Source of the DNA: Thelonectria olida
Lineage: Eukaryota; Ascomycota; Sordariomycetes; Hypocreales; Nectriaceae
Assembly: GCA_020736575.1 (NCBI GenBank)
Contig: JAGPYM010000086.1
Location: forward strand, 1 to 64,000
Length of the DNA stretch: 64,000 nucleotides
Direction: 5' to 3'
The notes under the pieces were generated by a model. That model saw only the letters and a program-made list of their open reading frames with translations. It did no database searches and was not told where the DNA came from. The translations under genes and the position numbers were made by a program. Below, piece by piece: positions 1 to 11,205 of this stretch. The first letter of the stretch is position 1; every line of letters starts with the position of its first letter.

Positions 1-252
1 TGACTGGACCTTGGGAGTTAATGCGAGGCACTGGAACTTTTGTTTTGGCCAGCACACTGAGTACAAGTGCCTTTTGAATTGGATGTGGTTTCTAAGTGGG
101 AGGAGATGTTGAGGAGCCGTTTTGAACTGAGATGGCCGCGTTGGCAACGGCATGAGTGTGCACGAGGCGGTTGCTAATAATAAAACGGGGAAGAAAGGAA
201 ACAGCAAAGGTGAGAGACAAGAATAAACAGTTGCTAAATTTTAAGAAACTTC
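1..252. other. No gene recognised (window start)
   Basis: Ordinary base composition. No recognisable reading frame continues the acyltransferase-like fragment that ends at 253, so its missing C-terminal half is not found here. Confidence 0.4.
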
Positions 253-705
253 TCAATTCAGGCAAAGAAGGTAATTCTTATAACTCGCCGACACTATTGT
301 CCAGCAATCCAGCTGAGATGCAATACTTGCGGAACACGGCTGGGGCGGAGAATAACAAACATTGAAAGGTTTCTCCACGTCTCCCTGAATTTCACGATAC
401 GTCTTGGTACATTCGCTTGTGTCAACGTTTTGAGTGACCTCGGCTGCCATGGTAAGATGGGCATGTCTCAGAGCGAGCCATGCTTTCCTCAGGGCGTTAT
501 CAACCTCTCGCTCGGCCTCTTCTTGGGGTAGGTTTTTGGTCTTCTCGGTGGTGAAGAAAACGCAACCCGTCATCCTAAAGAGCATCCGACCGCTTCCTTC
601 GTAAACGATGACCATAGTGGTGTCGAACTGCTCGAGTTCATCGATGTTGCGCTGCCACACTCCTGGAGTGACCTGGCGCCAAGCGAGGTTCGAAGATGTC
701 ACCAT
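253..705 (-). pseudogene. Fragment of condensation/acyltransferase-like protein
   Basis: The 150-residue ORF begins with a WRQVTPGVWQRNIDE-type segment and continues with EGSGRMLF and ALRKAWLALRHAHLTMA. From memory this resembles the N-terminus of fungal proteins related to the NRPS condensation/alcohol acyltransferase fold. Such proteins are usually over 400 residues and carry an HxxxD motif further in. Here the similarity fades after about residue 110, and the frame stops without any HxxxD. The tail (residues 115-150) looks like read-through of non-coding DNA or an unspliced intron. I infer a 5' fragment of a broken gene. No downstream exon could be found in the remaining 252 bases. The family assignment is tentative. 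Confidence 0.4.
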
Positions 706-808
706 GCTTGACAGAAGGGGAATTGAGAGAATCTTCTGTACAAAATGAACGAAAAGAAAGAATCGATTGAGGATTGATTAGCTATTTATCCTGCCCATAT
801 ACTATTGA

Positions 809-3186
809 TTAGTAGTCACTAGCACCAGCATTCTCAGAGGCCAATACTGTTTCACTATGCCGGGCGTCAATTTCTTTCTTGGCTTCCATCTTGGCAGCTT
901 TTGTTCCAGCTTCAATCGAGGCTTTAGCGTCTTGGGCCAAAGCCACTCCACTCTTCTGAATAGTTTCTTCAACCAGTTGCGTGGTTTCCGCGGCCTTTTT
1001 GACGCGGTCCTTGAGACCATCCAGAATTTCCTTCTGTTTCTTGGCCACCAGATCCTTGATAACCTGGCCGGTCTCATCCATGTGCTTCTGCATTTTTTCC
1101 TGCATCGCAGCGGAGGCATTTCCAGACGTGGCACCCTTCGACAGCTGACCGCACAAGTCCAGGTCGTTCCGAACGCATGGCTTATCCACGATAGTGTACA
1201 TTGCAGAGATATCGTGCAAGAGCGAAAGGTATCCTTTCAACTGCAGCGTGGACGTGTAAATCGTTGCCTTGGCGAGTTCATGAACCCTGGGCATCCCGTT
1301 TGCCAGCGCACGACGACCAGCCTTGTCAAGTTTCTTGGTGAAGTCGTTGGCTCGAACCATTATGCTGTTATCAATAACGGTCGTCAGCATGATAAAGAAC
1401 GTTCGATCTTGCTGATTTGAGCCGCCAGATCGACCAGAACACTGATGCAGTTGCGCAAGACAGACTTGATCTCGTCCAGGGTTTCCCCTTCCTTTTGAAG
1501 TCGCTTCAGGTTCTGCTGGATTTGGCTCATCGCTGCCGTAGCCTTTTACTGCTTATTGACGGCGTTATCGTAGGCATCCTGCTTGGCGTCGACGGTAGTT
1601 TGAGTTATTTGAACTCCCTGCATGGCACCGTTAAGCTGGGCCATTTGTTTTCGAAGCTAGAACGACATATGTACTTGAATCATCCTCACTCGGGAAACTC
1701 ACGGGCTTTGTCGTCGGGCTTGGGCCCGACAACATTCGCGAAAGGTTGAGGCACACTGCTCGAGGAGCCCACATTGGCAGCACTGGTGAGTTCAAGAACG
1801 TCTCCCACTGCCTTTTTGACGGTTGTCTTCCATGATTTGATCTTGTGGTCGGAAAGCTTGCCACCAGATACTTCGTTCTGGTCTTTCAAGTGTTGCCCGA
1901 TTTCGCTGATCAAGTAGAGCTCCTCGAATTGGCCCAGTTGTGACTGGCTCGACTTGCCTTCTTCAAATTCTCAAAAACACCAACAAGTTTCTTGTTTGGC
2001 TCGGTATTCGTGACTGCGGTAATATTTTGTTGCGCTTGAAAGGCGCCTAGGAAATACGCCACTCCCTGAGGAGCCCCTGTCTGAGCATCCGTACCTCCTT
2101 CGGACTTGGACAAATCAGGCTTTCTAGATTCACCGCGTACTGGTAGAGAAAGTCGACGAGTTCCCGGACACCAGTTGCAGCAGCATAAGCAGGATCGCTG
2201 TTCATAGTTGGGGCAGCGGTTGAACCATTGCCCCAACCAGCACCAGCCGTTCGATTTGCCGCCGCGGTTTGACTCATTGGGTTGCCCACGACTGCAGCTG
2301 TTGTCGCAAGTCCTGGATTGGACGCAGCGAGAAGTTGAGGCACAACGCTTGACATGATGTTGGGAATTGCCTGGGTATAACCAGAGACTAGGCCCGAGAT
2401 CATGCCTTCGAGTGGTCCTGGGACTTTATCAATCGCTTGATCCAAGCGTTTCTCGGCCTTTTTCAGCGAGTCTGCAGCTTGTTTGACCAGCTCCTTGGCG
2501 TCTTCTTGGGCTTGCACGGCGAACTTATTCTCAATCTTGGTCGTCTCTTCTTGAATCGAGTGGCTTCCTTTTTAATCGAGGTCTGATCTGACTCAGCTTC
2601 AGTGCATGCATGAAGCTCTCCCACCATCAAACCCGTTTGGTGAATGCTTCGCGAGTCTCTGTAGCAAGCTTGGCGCATCTCTTTGCATCGTTCTCGCACG
2701 ATAAGGAGTTCTTACCATCAACCAAACAGGATCTCAAAGTCGGCTCAGCACGATTGGGGACGTGCTTGAATCCGCCCAGAGGCATCGACTTGACCATAGA
2801 GATCGTGTCCGCCTTTGGGTCAGCCGCCGAAATCCAGAGAGACCCCATCAATGCCAGATTGTGGGTGCAGCACTTAGAAGCTCAGACGAATCGCATTGGA
2901 ACATGGTGGAAGCTTTCAGCTCATCCAAGAATTGGTTAGACAGCTTGTTGCTATACTGGGATTTCAGCTGGTCGGACTGGGTTTGCTGAACATCTTGGAG
3001 GGCTTCAGAGATCATGATGATTGGAGCGACGCGGTGAAAGGTTCTTCTTGTGAGGAGAGAACCGAGGAGTCGAGCTTGTTGGTTAAGACTGTACGAAGTA
3101 ATTGCTGTGTTGAACGCGGTTTTTGAATGAGGGGAAAGCTCCCATCCGGCATCTTTATGTAGCTTTGGTGGATGCGTCAGTTTCAC
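809..3186 (-). pseudogene. Multiply frameshifted gene for a long helical protein, function unknown
   Basis: Open segments lie end to end on the minus strand at 2848-3186, 2627-2851, 2463-2699, 2047-2517, 1910-2236, 1686-1913, 1631-1864 and 809-1390. They switch frame at about 2850, 2630, 2560, 2110, 1915 and 1690. The sense continues across each switch and there are no splice signals at the switches, so these are indels rather than introns. An in-frame TAA also lies near 1545-1550. The segments are rich in Ala, Lys, Glu and Gln and include coiled-coil-like stretches (VKQAADSLKKAEKRLDQAI; AKASIEAGTKAAKMEAKKE) plus an Ala/Gly/Thr-rich linker. The intact protein would have been roughly 700-800 residues. 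I do not recognise the family. A helix-bundle protein is all the sequence supports. Confidence is fair that it is a broken gene and nil for function. Confidence 0.55.
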
Positions 3187-3290
3187 ACTCCCCTTGATCT
3201 AGATTCCTGACAGCGCCGTTTTTCGCGCGTGCCTCTATTGTTTTACATACTCCGATCTGCACTCTTGATACCAAGTTCCCAAAGTTCTAA

Positions 3291-4111
3291 TTAGAATAAA
3301 AAAGCATCTTTATCTGTAAACGGGTAGGCCCTGGGAGGCCTTGCATACTCCTCATGCCAGTTCATCCTTCCGAAAAGCCCATCGTAAAGGCTAGCAACGG
3401 AATCCAAATGGGAGTACATCCAGGGCAAAACTGGGTTGGTGCTTCCATCAACTGGCAGCAGGGAAGGCTGTTCCTCCTCGTACGAGTCTTGATCCTCTTC
3501 GTCGGCTTCATTGTCTTCATCTTCCTCCTCGCCCTCCACCATATGTGTGTCGTGATACCTCTCGTCCCATGTAAACTTGTACTTTCCTACGTACCAATCG
3601 TTCTCGAAGAGAATGATACGCGCGTCCCTTTCATCCCCGGTTCCCATTACTTTTTCAACTCCTCTAGGACGTGCTTGTTCACCAAAAGGCCGTAGTTATA
3701 GCGGGGCGCGTCCTCGTGAGCTCGTGGCTTCAAGCTATCCTTTTCCAAGTCTCCTTCACCCTCGAGCTGTGCCTGAACCCAGCGCTTGAAGTACTTCTTG
3801 GTGGCATCCAAGTCTGCGCCATCCAAGACCTCTCGATCCTCCACAATGGACCACACCAGGTAGGGCTCCATTCGATAATCAGCCCCCATCTCATCAAGCT
3901 GCTCGTGGAAGAGGGTTTGAAAGGTGCCTATAAAAGAGGTGAAAAGAGGATCGTTTGAGTAGTCGGTCCGGAGTACGGGAAAGCCCCAGGTCTCCAGGCG
4001 CCGCCAATGGAACGGGCTACATAACGAACCCATCCTGGCCGTGGTCGTTAGGAAACGAGTAGATGTGAAGGAAGAGAATGGTTTGTGATGCAAAATGGTG
4101 CGCAGGGGCAT
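3291..4111 (-). pseudogene. Fungal hypothetical protein split by a one-base frameshift
   Basis: Two ORFs abut: 3647-4111 (154 aa) and 3291-3647 (118 aa). The first ends ...HVLEELKK-stop and the next resumes one base out of phase with GTGDERDARIILFEND. The junction (about 3645-3655) contains a run of five A on the coding strand; one extra A would join the frames into about 272 residues. The N-terminus (MPLRTILHHKPFSSFTSTRFLTT) could be a mitochondrial presequence, or translation may start at Met27 (MGSLCSPFHW). The segment ETWGFPVLRTDYSNDPLFTSF resembles a conserved fungal family of unknown function. The C-terminal part has an acidic stretch (EGEEEDEDNEADEEDQDSYEEE). The split could be a real mutation or a homopolymer error in the assembly. 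Confidence 0.55.
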
Positions 4112-4161
4112 TTTTAAGCTTCAGGTCAAGAATGTCCTTACGGGGTAACGGGGATGGCATT

Positions 4162-6370
4162 AGGTTTAAGTACTTAAGAATGAAATATAAAGTACTTAAG
4201 TAAAGGCCCTAATTGGCTAGAAGCGGTTATATAGCTAATATTAAATGTTAGATTAAGTATAACTTATTTACTCTCTATTATTCCTTTAAAGTAATATTTA
4301 AAATTTTATTTAAAAAATATATTATTATATTTTAAGCTTTTTTAAAGCAGCTTGTATTATCTCTTTTAGTATTATAAAAGAGGCTAATAATTTAAATATA
4401 TAATAAAAGTTAATATAAGCTAAATTCTAACATATATTTATTATAATAAGCTTTTTAATAGGGCTTATAATTAGTTAAAATAAAACTCCCTATTAAATAA
4501 ATCTTATTTAAAAAATTGTATTTTAAACTTTTAATATAAAAATACTTATTTTTTCTATTTAACTCTAATATATATAATTTAACTAATAATATAATATATA
4601 ATAGTTAGAATATTTAACTTTTTATTAATTAAATATAATATAATTTAATTAAATAATAAAATTATATAACTATTTATTATATATTAAAATATATAAAAGT
4701 TTTTAAATATATTAAGCTAAAAAAAGATTTTAATAAATATTTAATAAAGTTATAATTTTTACATATTTTCATATTATTTTATATAAATATATTATTAAAT
4801 ATTAATTAATAAATTAATTTAATTATTTTAAATTATAAGATTCTAATTAAAAGACTTAATATATATTAATATTATTATTATTATTAAATAAGCTAATAAT
4901 TAAAATATATAATATAAGTTAATATAGGCTAAACCCTAGCCTTATATTTATTATAATAAGCTTTTTAATAGAGCTTATAATTAGTTTTAAAATAAAAGTT
5001 TCTATTAAGTAAACCTTATTTAAGGAATCTTATTTTAAGCTTCTAATATAAAAACTAATAAAAATAGAGCAAGGTAACTAAATAGTAAAATATATTAAAA
5101 AGTTTATATAATAATAAAAATTACTAATTATAAAAATTAATATTATTATAACTTTTTAAATAAAAAGTTAAAAACCTTTTATAATTTTAAATAAGAAAAA
5201 AAAAACTATTTTAAAAATAATAATAAGTAATTTATTAAAATAATCTAATTAAATATTTATAAGTTATAATTTTAAAAGCTATTATATATAATAGTAATAA
5301 TTTAAATAGTTATTTAAAAGAAAAGAAAATTTATAAATATAAAGTAAGTTAAATAAATATAAGAGTTAAAAAGGTAAGGGGCTAAAAAGGTTAAATAAAA
5401 AAGAAAAGTTTAAAAAAGGTTAAAATAAGTTTAAAAGTATTTAAACTAATAAAAAGAATATAAAATAATTATATAATAAAATATATTAAAAAGTATATAA
5501 AATAATAAAATTTACTAATTATAAAAATATAAAAGTTATATATATTTTTATATTTTACTAGCTAATAGTAAGTTGATTATTTTAATAAATATTTTTATAT
5601 TAATTTATATTTTATATAAAGTATTATTTTTATTTTAAATAAATTATATATATAATATATTAATAAATTTATTTAATATTTAATAATAAATTTTATTTAA
5701 AATTATTATAATATAAATTTTAAACTATTTTTATTTAAAAGAAAAAAAAAGAAAAACTATAATTTTAATATATACTAACTAGTATAATATATTTAATTAA
5801 CTGCCTAATTATATATAAAACTAAAAGCTTTTTTAAAAATTTTAAATTATTTAAAACTTTTAATAATATATAAATATAAATAAACTTTTTAAAATAAAAT
5901 TAAAAGTTTTTTTTTTAAATACTTTTATTATTTAATTAACTATTTAATAGTTTTTTAATAATATATTTTATAAATTTAAAGTTATTATTACTTTTTAAAT
6001 TAAAATAATATAAATTATATTTTAAATATAAATATTTAATTAAATTTTAAAAAATAAAATTAAAAAGTTTTAAATTTATATTAGTAAAAAAATTAAAATA
6101 TAAAAATTTATATTATATAAAATATAATATTATATTTAATAACATATTTAAAATACTATTTACTTTAACTCTTTTTTATTTTATTTAAAGTTATTAGTTA
6201 GTTTTTTAACCTCCCTTTTTTTATATTATTACCCTTCTCTTATAAATAATTTCCCCTTTTTTATAATAAGTTTTAATACTACTATATTAATACTATTATC
6301 TAAATGCCCCCACCCTTCTCCTCTTTACTAGCTTCCTTAATAGATACCCTATTATCCTATATTTTATATA
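4162..6370. repeat. AT-rich RIP-degraded repeat block 1
   Basis: Almost pure A/T DNA without open reading frames of note. The remaining C residues are mostly in CT or CC contexts and CA is nearly absent, which is what RIP (C to T in CpA) leaves behind. It holds a copy of repeat family B (about 4375-4900), the head of a further copy (about 4905-5050), and the shared palindromic tail motif AGCTATTATATATAATAG near 5279-5296. No gene is seen. Confidence 0.85.
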
Positions 6371-6897
6371 TAACTTAAGGGAATGTGCATATAAGGCCCA
6401 GTTTCTATCTTCTTTTATAAGAATAAGGGGATAGCTACAGCTGACCTCGTTTTTCCCAACTTTTGCTATGGCCTGCTATGGCCACCTCCTTTATGCTCCA
6501 AAGAGTTAAACTTCTAAGACAGTCTCGGCAATTCAATATGAAGCGGTACGTAGGAATCTCCCTACTACATTCAAGAGGGTGATATTGCCTCCTCTGTTTC
6601 ACCTTCAGCTTCTTGGATCTTGGCAATCAGGTCATTAGTCTTAGTAAAAAATGGAGCATTTCTGACTTCTATAAAGTCCTGTAACGTGACATTTACAAAT
6701 AACCCCATTTCTACTCATACTATAGAGGAACAGCTCAGTCAGCCAAATCGACCCCGAAAGACCAGTCTAACTAGCATTGAATTTCCGCCGTCTCAGTAAG
6801 AATAGGTTCATTCCGGCCGGGTGACTACTCCAGGAAATTCAGAGGCAAATCAGGTCCTGCACACTCGGGCGGTTAGCTAGTCTGTCTAGAGAGGACT
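6371..6897. other. Intergenic, no gene seen
   Basis: A transition from the AT block to normal composition, downstream of the dioxygenase 3' end. Only short ORFs without family resemblance are present. Confidence 0.5.
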
Positions 6898-8114
6898 TTA
6901 AGGGTAATAAGACGTACCCCAAATATGGAGACTATCCTTTGAAGCGAGTGATCGATTCGTGGGGTGCTTGTTATTAACCAAATCCCCGTCGACATAATGT
7001 TCCAGGATGAACCGGGATGGATCAAACCTGACCAAAGATTAGCAACAAGAGCGATTTGATCGCAATGGAGCACAAATACCAATAGTCAAAGATCTGACTG
7101 CCCATTATGTGCCGACCGACACCCCAGCAGTTCTCATATCCTTTCTGACGCAGCCAATGATGCCCAAGAAGTTGAGTGTCAAAGTCATGAGTCTCAAAGG
7201 ACGAATGGTGAACGTGAGACTTGGGACCCTCAAAAAAGAAGAAACAATGATGGTCGACTAGATCTGCGCCGCGATCGAGGTGAAGAAACGTGGTGATATC
7301 TTTCCCACTGGGATCATGGATGAGCTGGGGGAGGGTAAAATTAACATTGGTGTACGCAAGACATCTCGTGGGACTCTCTCTGCTAGGTCTTACATCGCTG
7401 GGGGCAAAGTTGAATCTCGTCGTGTAAAACCTGAAGGCCTTCGCAAAATCGGTCACGCACATTCCGAAGTGCCCTAATTTGTGGATTGGCGCTGGCGCTG
7501 TGAGGCATCCGGCCAAGGTTAGCAGTGTACATCACCTTCATCACAGATGTTTGTGGAGGCATCACGCACTGTTTTGGAACCTCTGCGTAGCATTCCCTGG
7601 CCGGTGTTTCTCCATGGGCTTTGAAATCGAGTTAGCGGTGACTACTGGCCTTTGGGGAGGAGGGGGGAGTCTTAGGACGCACAAAGTTGTACCGGAGCTG
7701 TGGAAGGGCTACAGCTTTGTCTGAAGCCTGATCGCAGACTAGATGGAATGGGAAGCCATCCATCGGGTCCTTGAATGTCACGCAGTAGCCAGAGCCAGGC
7801 GAGTCAGCCATCTGGTATACCTCTGTGGCATTTGGCAGTGTCTTAGACGCGTATTCAAGTTCCTCGATGGATTCAACAACAAAGGCAACTCCACCAAACT
7901 CGTTCTCATCGCCTTCCTTTGCGCAGTACACAAATGGATCGGGCCCAGTTCCACGATAGTAGGACACATTACCGACCCGTTTCGCTTCTTCAAATCCGAA
8001 GTCTCCAAGGAATTGTCGTGCTTTCTCGATATCTTTGTGGGTGTAGTACACATGTGCAATCCGAACTAGCCGAATCGGACGAAGTCCAGCACCTCTATTA
8101 CCGTCAGTAGGCAT
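6898..8114 (-). CDS. Extradiol ring-cleavage dioxygenase (two VOC domains)
   Basis: Five exons: 8114-7683, 7618-7570, 7497-7394, 7324-7080, 7027-6898 (introns 64, 72, 69 and 52 nt, all GT..AG), giving 319 residues, the usual length for BphC-type type I extradiol dioxygenases. The third intron is a multiple of three and open, so it looks like an insertion until spliced. The N-terminal VOC domain spans about 15-135 (IRLVRIAHVYYTHKDIEKAR). The catalytic domain spans about 163-300 and has all three expected Fe(II) ligands: His170 in HKLGHFGM, His234/235 in VHHSSFET and Glu286 in RFILEHY. The spacing (64 and about 51) fits the family. It should open a catechol or similar dihydroxy-arene next to the hydroxyls. 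It is divergent from the FAD monooxygenase at 8731, which would make the catechol. The exact substrate is unknown. Confidence 0.9.
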
Positions 8115-8730
8115 CCTGGTTATTGAACAAAATAACAATGTAATAGTCTCTGTGAGATTTGAGGCTTGGGGTGGGGTTTGGGTTGGTCTGGTTTGTTTTG
8201 TTTTATTCAAACAGGTCTTATGGCGAAATGTTCACTCTTGATATGGGTGACGGGTGGTAATTGGCAACTGCTTTTCTATGCCACGCCCGGCAGCTCCCCT
8301 TTCCCCAATAATCTCTCCGGTGAGTGGAGACTATGAATCGTCCCGACCCCGCGAATATTATTTCTTGGTGCCGCGGCTGATCCGGCGCTGCATTCACTTC
8401 GTGCCATCTTCGGACCAACTCGAGTGGTAGAGTGCATAATTGCGAAGGCGGGGAAGGCGGGAGGAACGGGGGAACCTCGCAGCAACTCGAGATTACGGCA
8501 ATCCGGTCGAACGTTTCGGGCGCTCAACGTGGTCGGCGTAGTCAGATCAGCTCTATAGCAAGCAGGCTCGCCGTTTGCCCCAATCGCGCATTCCATTCTA
8601 CCCTCGAGGTCTTAAAAAGACGACCGGTCTCTTTCGCCATAACCGCACACTCGCCCACAGATCAATGGGCCACCCACCACTCAAGCACCAGCTCTATAGA
8701 CACACTACTCAAGTACAGGCTTTCCACGCA
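8115..8730. promoter_or_regulatory. Shared bidirectional promoter of dioxygenase and monooxygenase
   Basis: 616 bp separate the two divergent start codons. The stretch holds two inverted CGG pairs of the type bound by Zn2Cys6 dimers: CGG-N5-CCG at 8374-8384 and CGG-N4-CCG at 8496-8505. Binding by the regulator encoded at 11206-14059 is an inference; CGG triplets are common in GC-rich DNA. Confidence 0.45.
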
Positions 8731-10873
8731 ATGGCTCCCTTCATGACACCCAGTTCTGACAGCGTCGGCATGAACGGGTTCAGTGAGTCAGGGGGCCCAT
8801 CGACAAATGGGCCGCCGGTTACCGCCCAGCAGCATCATCCGGGGGAAGCCCAAGACAATGCAATCGACACCGAATTCCTCATTGTCGGGGCAGGACCTGC
8901 TGGAGCAGCCTTGGCTTGTTTCCTCGCCTCTTATGGTTAGTCCTGAGTTGATACAGGTCACACGCTGTTGGCTAACGATGTGAAGGGCTGAAGGGAATTA
9001 TGATTAGCGCAGCTCCAGGAACAGCAGATACTCCTCGTGCGCATATTACCAACATGGCAGCACTGGGTTAGTGATTCCAGGAATGCCACTGCAGGGCTTT
9101 TGCGCTAACGTTCCCCCATAGAATGCCTGCGGGACATTGGACTCTACGAGGAGCTGGAAAGCTTAGCCTCCACGGGTGATATTCATATGCAGCACACGAG
9201 ATGGTGTCATAGCATGGCAGGACTAGAGTATGCTCGGCTTTATTCATGGGGCAACGATCCGAGAAGAAAGGTGAGATGGCCTGTCAATATCTTCAATGTC
9301 CAGTCGGTGACACCTTTGAGTCTAGGGCGACTACGAAATGGCCAGCCCGTGTGTACCGTTCGACTTGCCACAGACTGTTCTAGAGCCAGTGTTGGTGCGT
9401 CATGCGACATGGAAAGGATTCACGACGCGTTTTAACACGATGCTCCTTTCATTTGTTGACGACGCCGAGACAGGCCGAATCACGGCAACAGTACTCGACA
9501 ATCTCTCAACCAAGAAATACAACATCCGCACCCGCTATCTCTTTGGGGCCGATGGCGCCCGAAGCCAGGTCGTGAAGCAGCTTAACCTGCCCTTGTCCGT
9601 CCAGCCCGGCCAAGGTCTTGCGATAAACGTGTTGGTGAAGGCCGACCTCTCGCACCTGGTTAAACACCGCCAAGGCAATCTTCACTGGGTGATGCAGCCA
9701 GACCGTGAGCACCCGGAATTCGCTTGGATGGGCATTGTGCGCATGGTCAAGCCGTGGAATGAATGGATGTTCATCTTATTCCCAAGTCGCGGCTACGACT
9801 ATAAAACGGAAGCTCAGCCATCTAAGGAAGAGTACTTGAAGAGGGTCCAATACTTCATTGGCGACGACACACCCGCAGAGATCTTGAACATATCCAAGTG
9901 GTACATTAATGAGATCGTCGCCGAGAAATATTCCGAAGGCAATGTGTAAGATTTGGCCCCGGTTATCTCAACGAGAAATCCCTCTAATCGCTTTCTCATA
10001 ACTAGCTTCTGCCTTGGGGACGCGGTGCATCGCCACCCACCTTTTAATGGGCTAGGCTCGAATACTTGTATACAAGATGCCTTCAATCTCGCCTGGAAGA
10101 TTGCTTACGTCCATAAGGGCTTGGCATCGCCATCCCTTCTGTCAAGCTACTCTGACGAGAGACAGCCTGTAGGCCACTCCATCATCTCTAGGGCAAATCA
10201 AGCATTCCGTGATCACAACCAGGTATGGGACGCACTCGGAATGCTTCCAAAGGAACTCTCTGAGCGGAAGGAGATACTACAGGAGTTAGAAAGCGCAACA
10301 CCGGAAGGTCAAAAGCGGCGGCTTGCTTTACACAACGCAATCAAGCACACAACCAACGAGTTCAATGCCCTGGGTGTTGAAATGAACCAGCGTTATGACG
10401 GTGAAAGGATTTACGTCGTGGATGAAGCTAATCCCTATGCGCGGACGGGACGGGCGGCCGAGAACGCGGTTCTATACCATGATCCAAGCACATACCCTGG
10501 CTGTCGCTTGCCGCATGCCTGGCTTAACACAGCGATTCCAGGACAGCGTATTTCAACTCTTGATATCGCTGGCCATGGAGCATTCACCTTACTCACTGGC
10601 ATTGGAGGCGGCGCCTGGAAGCAAGCAGCTGAAAACGTCGCTAAAAAGCTCCGAGTTCCACTGAAGGTACATTCGATTGGGTTCAGGCAAGACTGGGAGG
10701 ACACCTATCTTGACTGGACGAGCTTAAGGGGAGTGGAGGAATCGGGTGCTGTATTGGTGCGACCAGATCTTTTCGTGGCATGGAGAGCGCCAAAGGCTTT
10801 GCCTGATTCCGGAGCATGCGAGCTCAAGCTGATGACGGTGATGCGGTCTATTCTAGGACATCCCGTAGCGTAG
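8731..10873 (+). CDS. FAD-dependent aromatic (phenol-type) monooxygenase
   Basis: Five exons: 8731-8935, 8986-9066, 9122-9270, 9326-9945, 10006-10873 (introns 50-60 nt), giving 640 residues, the size of phenol 2-monooxygenase-type flavoproteins. The N-terminal dinucleotide fold has GAGPAG at 53-58. The DG motif lies in GADGARS at 219-225. The GD motif binding the FAD ribityl is in CLGDAVHRHPP (Gly356-Asp357). A C-terminal thioredoxin-like domain (about 470-640) is typical of the group. The conserved stretch ADTPRAHITNMAALECLRDIGL is joined correctly only by the splicing given. It would hydroxylate a phenolic ring using NAD(P)H and O2. Met1 is the start that precedes the fold without extra sequence; Met5 or an upstream Met at 8665 are alternatives. 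It shares its promoter with the extradiol dioxygenase, which suggests consecutive steps. Confidence 0.9.
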
Positions 10874-11205
10874 GTGGTCTAGCGTCTGCCATAGTTCAGC
10901 TTGTGTTTATGTATATATTTATATACTATTACCTTTTAAGATCCATCATGCATTCACCAAAGAGGGCAGGCAATGCAACTGCGTATCATTTATAGATATA
11001 GAAATTAGTCTGACCTGCTCTAGGGATTACTCCCGTAAAAACAAATATTATCATACACGACCTAGTTCTGACTACATGAAAAGATCCCCAGCATACACAC
11101 TGGCCGAAAAGAGTCCAGTCGGGGCAGGCTATGATATTCGGCCCAGCCCTTCTTATATTGCGAGTAATATCGAATCCTACCAGTCGTCGTCCAAATTTAC
11201 ACGGT
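10874..11205. other. Convergent 3' intergenic
   Basis: 332 bp between the 3' ends of the monooxygenase and the transcription factor. The stretch is AT-leaning near 10900-10940 and fits two terminators. No gene is seen. Confidence 0.5.

Noticed and set aside
857..1420. 187-residue plus-strand ORF
   Set aside because: It is the antisense shadow of the decayed helical gene and has a Phe/Leu-rich composition typical of such shadows.
4162..6370. AT blocks as mitochondrial DNA inserted in the nucleus
   Set aside because: No mitochondrial rRNA, tRNA or protein genes are seen; the blocks are made of dispersed repeats with a RIP-type loss of CpA.
7325..7393. Apparent 23-residue insertion in the catalytic domain of the dioxygenase
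   Set aside because: It has GTAAGA..CCCAG ends, is a multiple of three, and removing it restores the conserved S-D-L-I-H-D joint, so it is an open intron.
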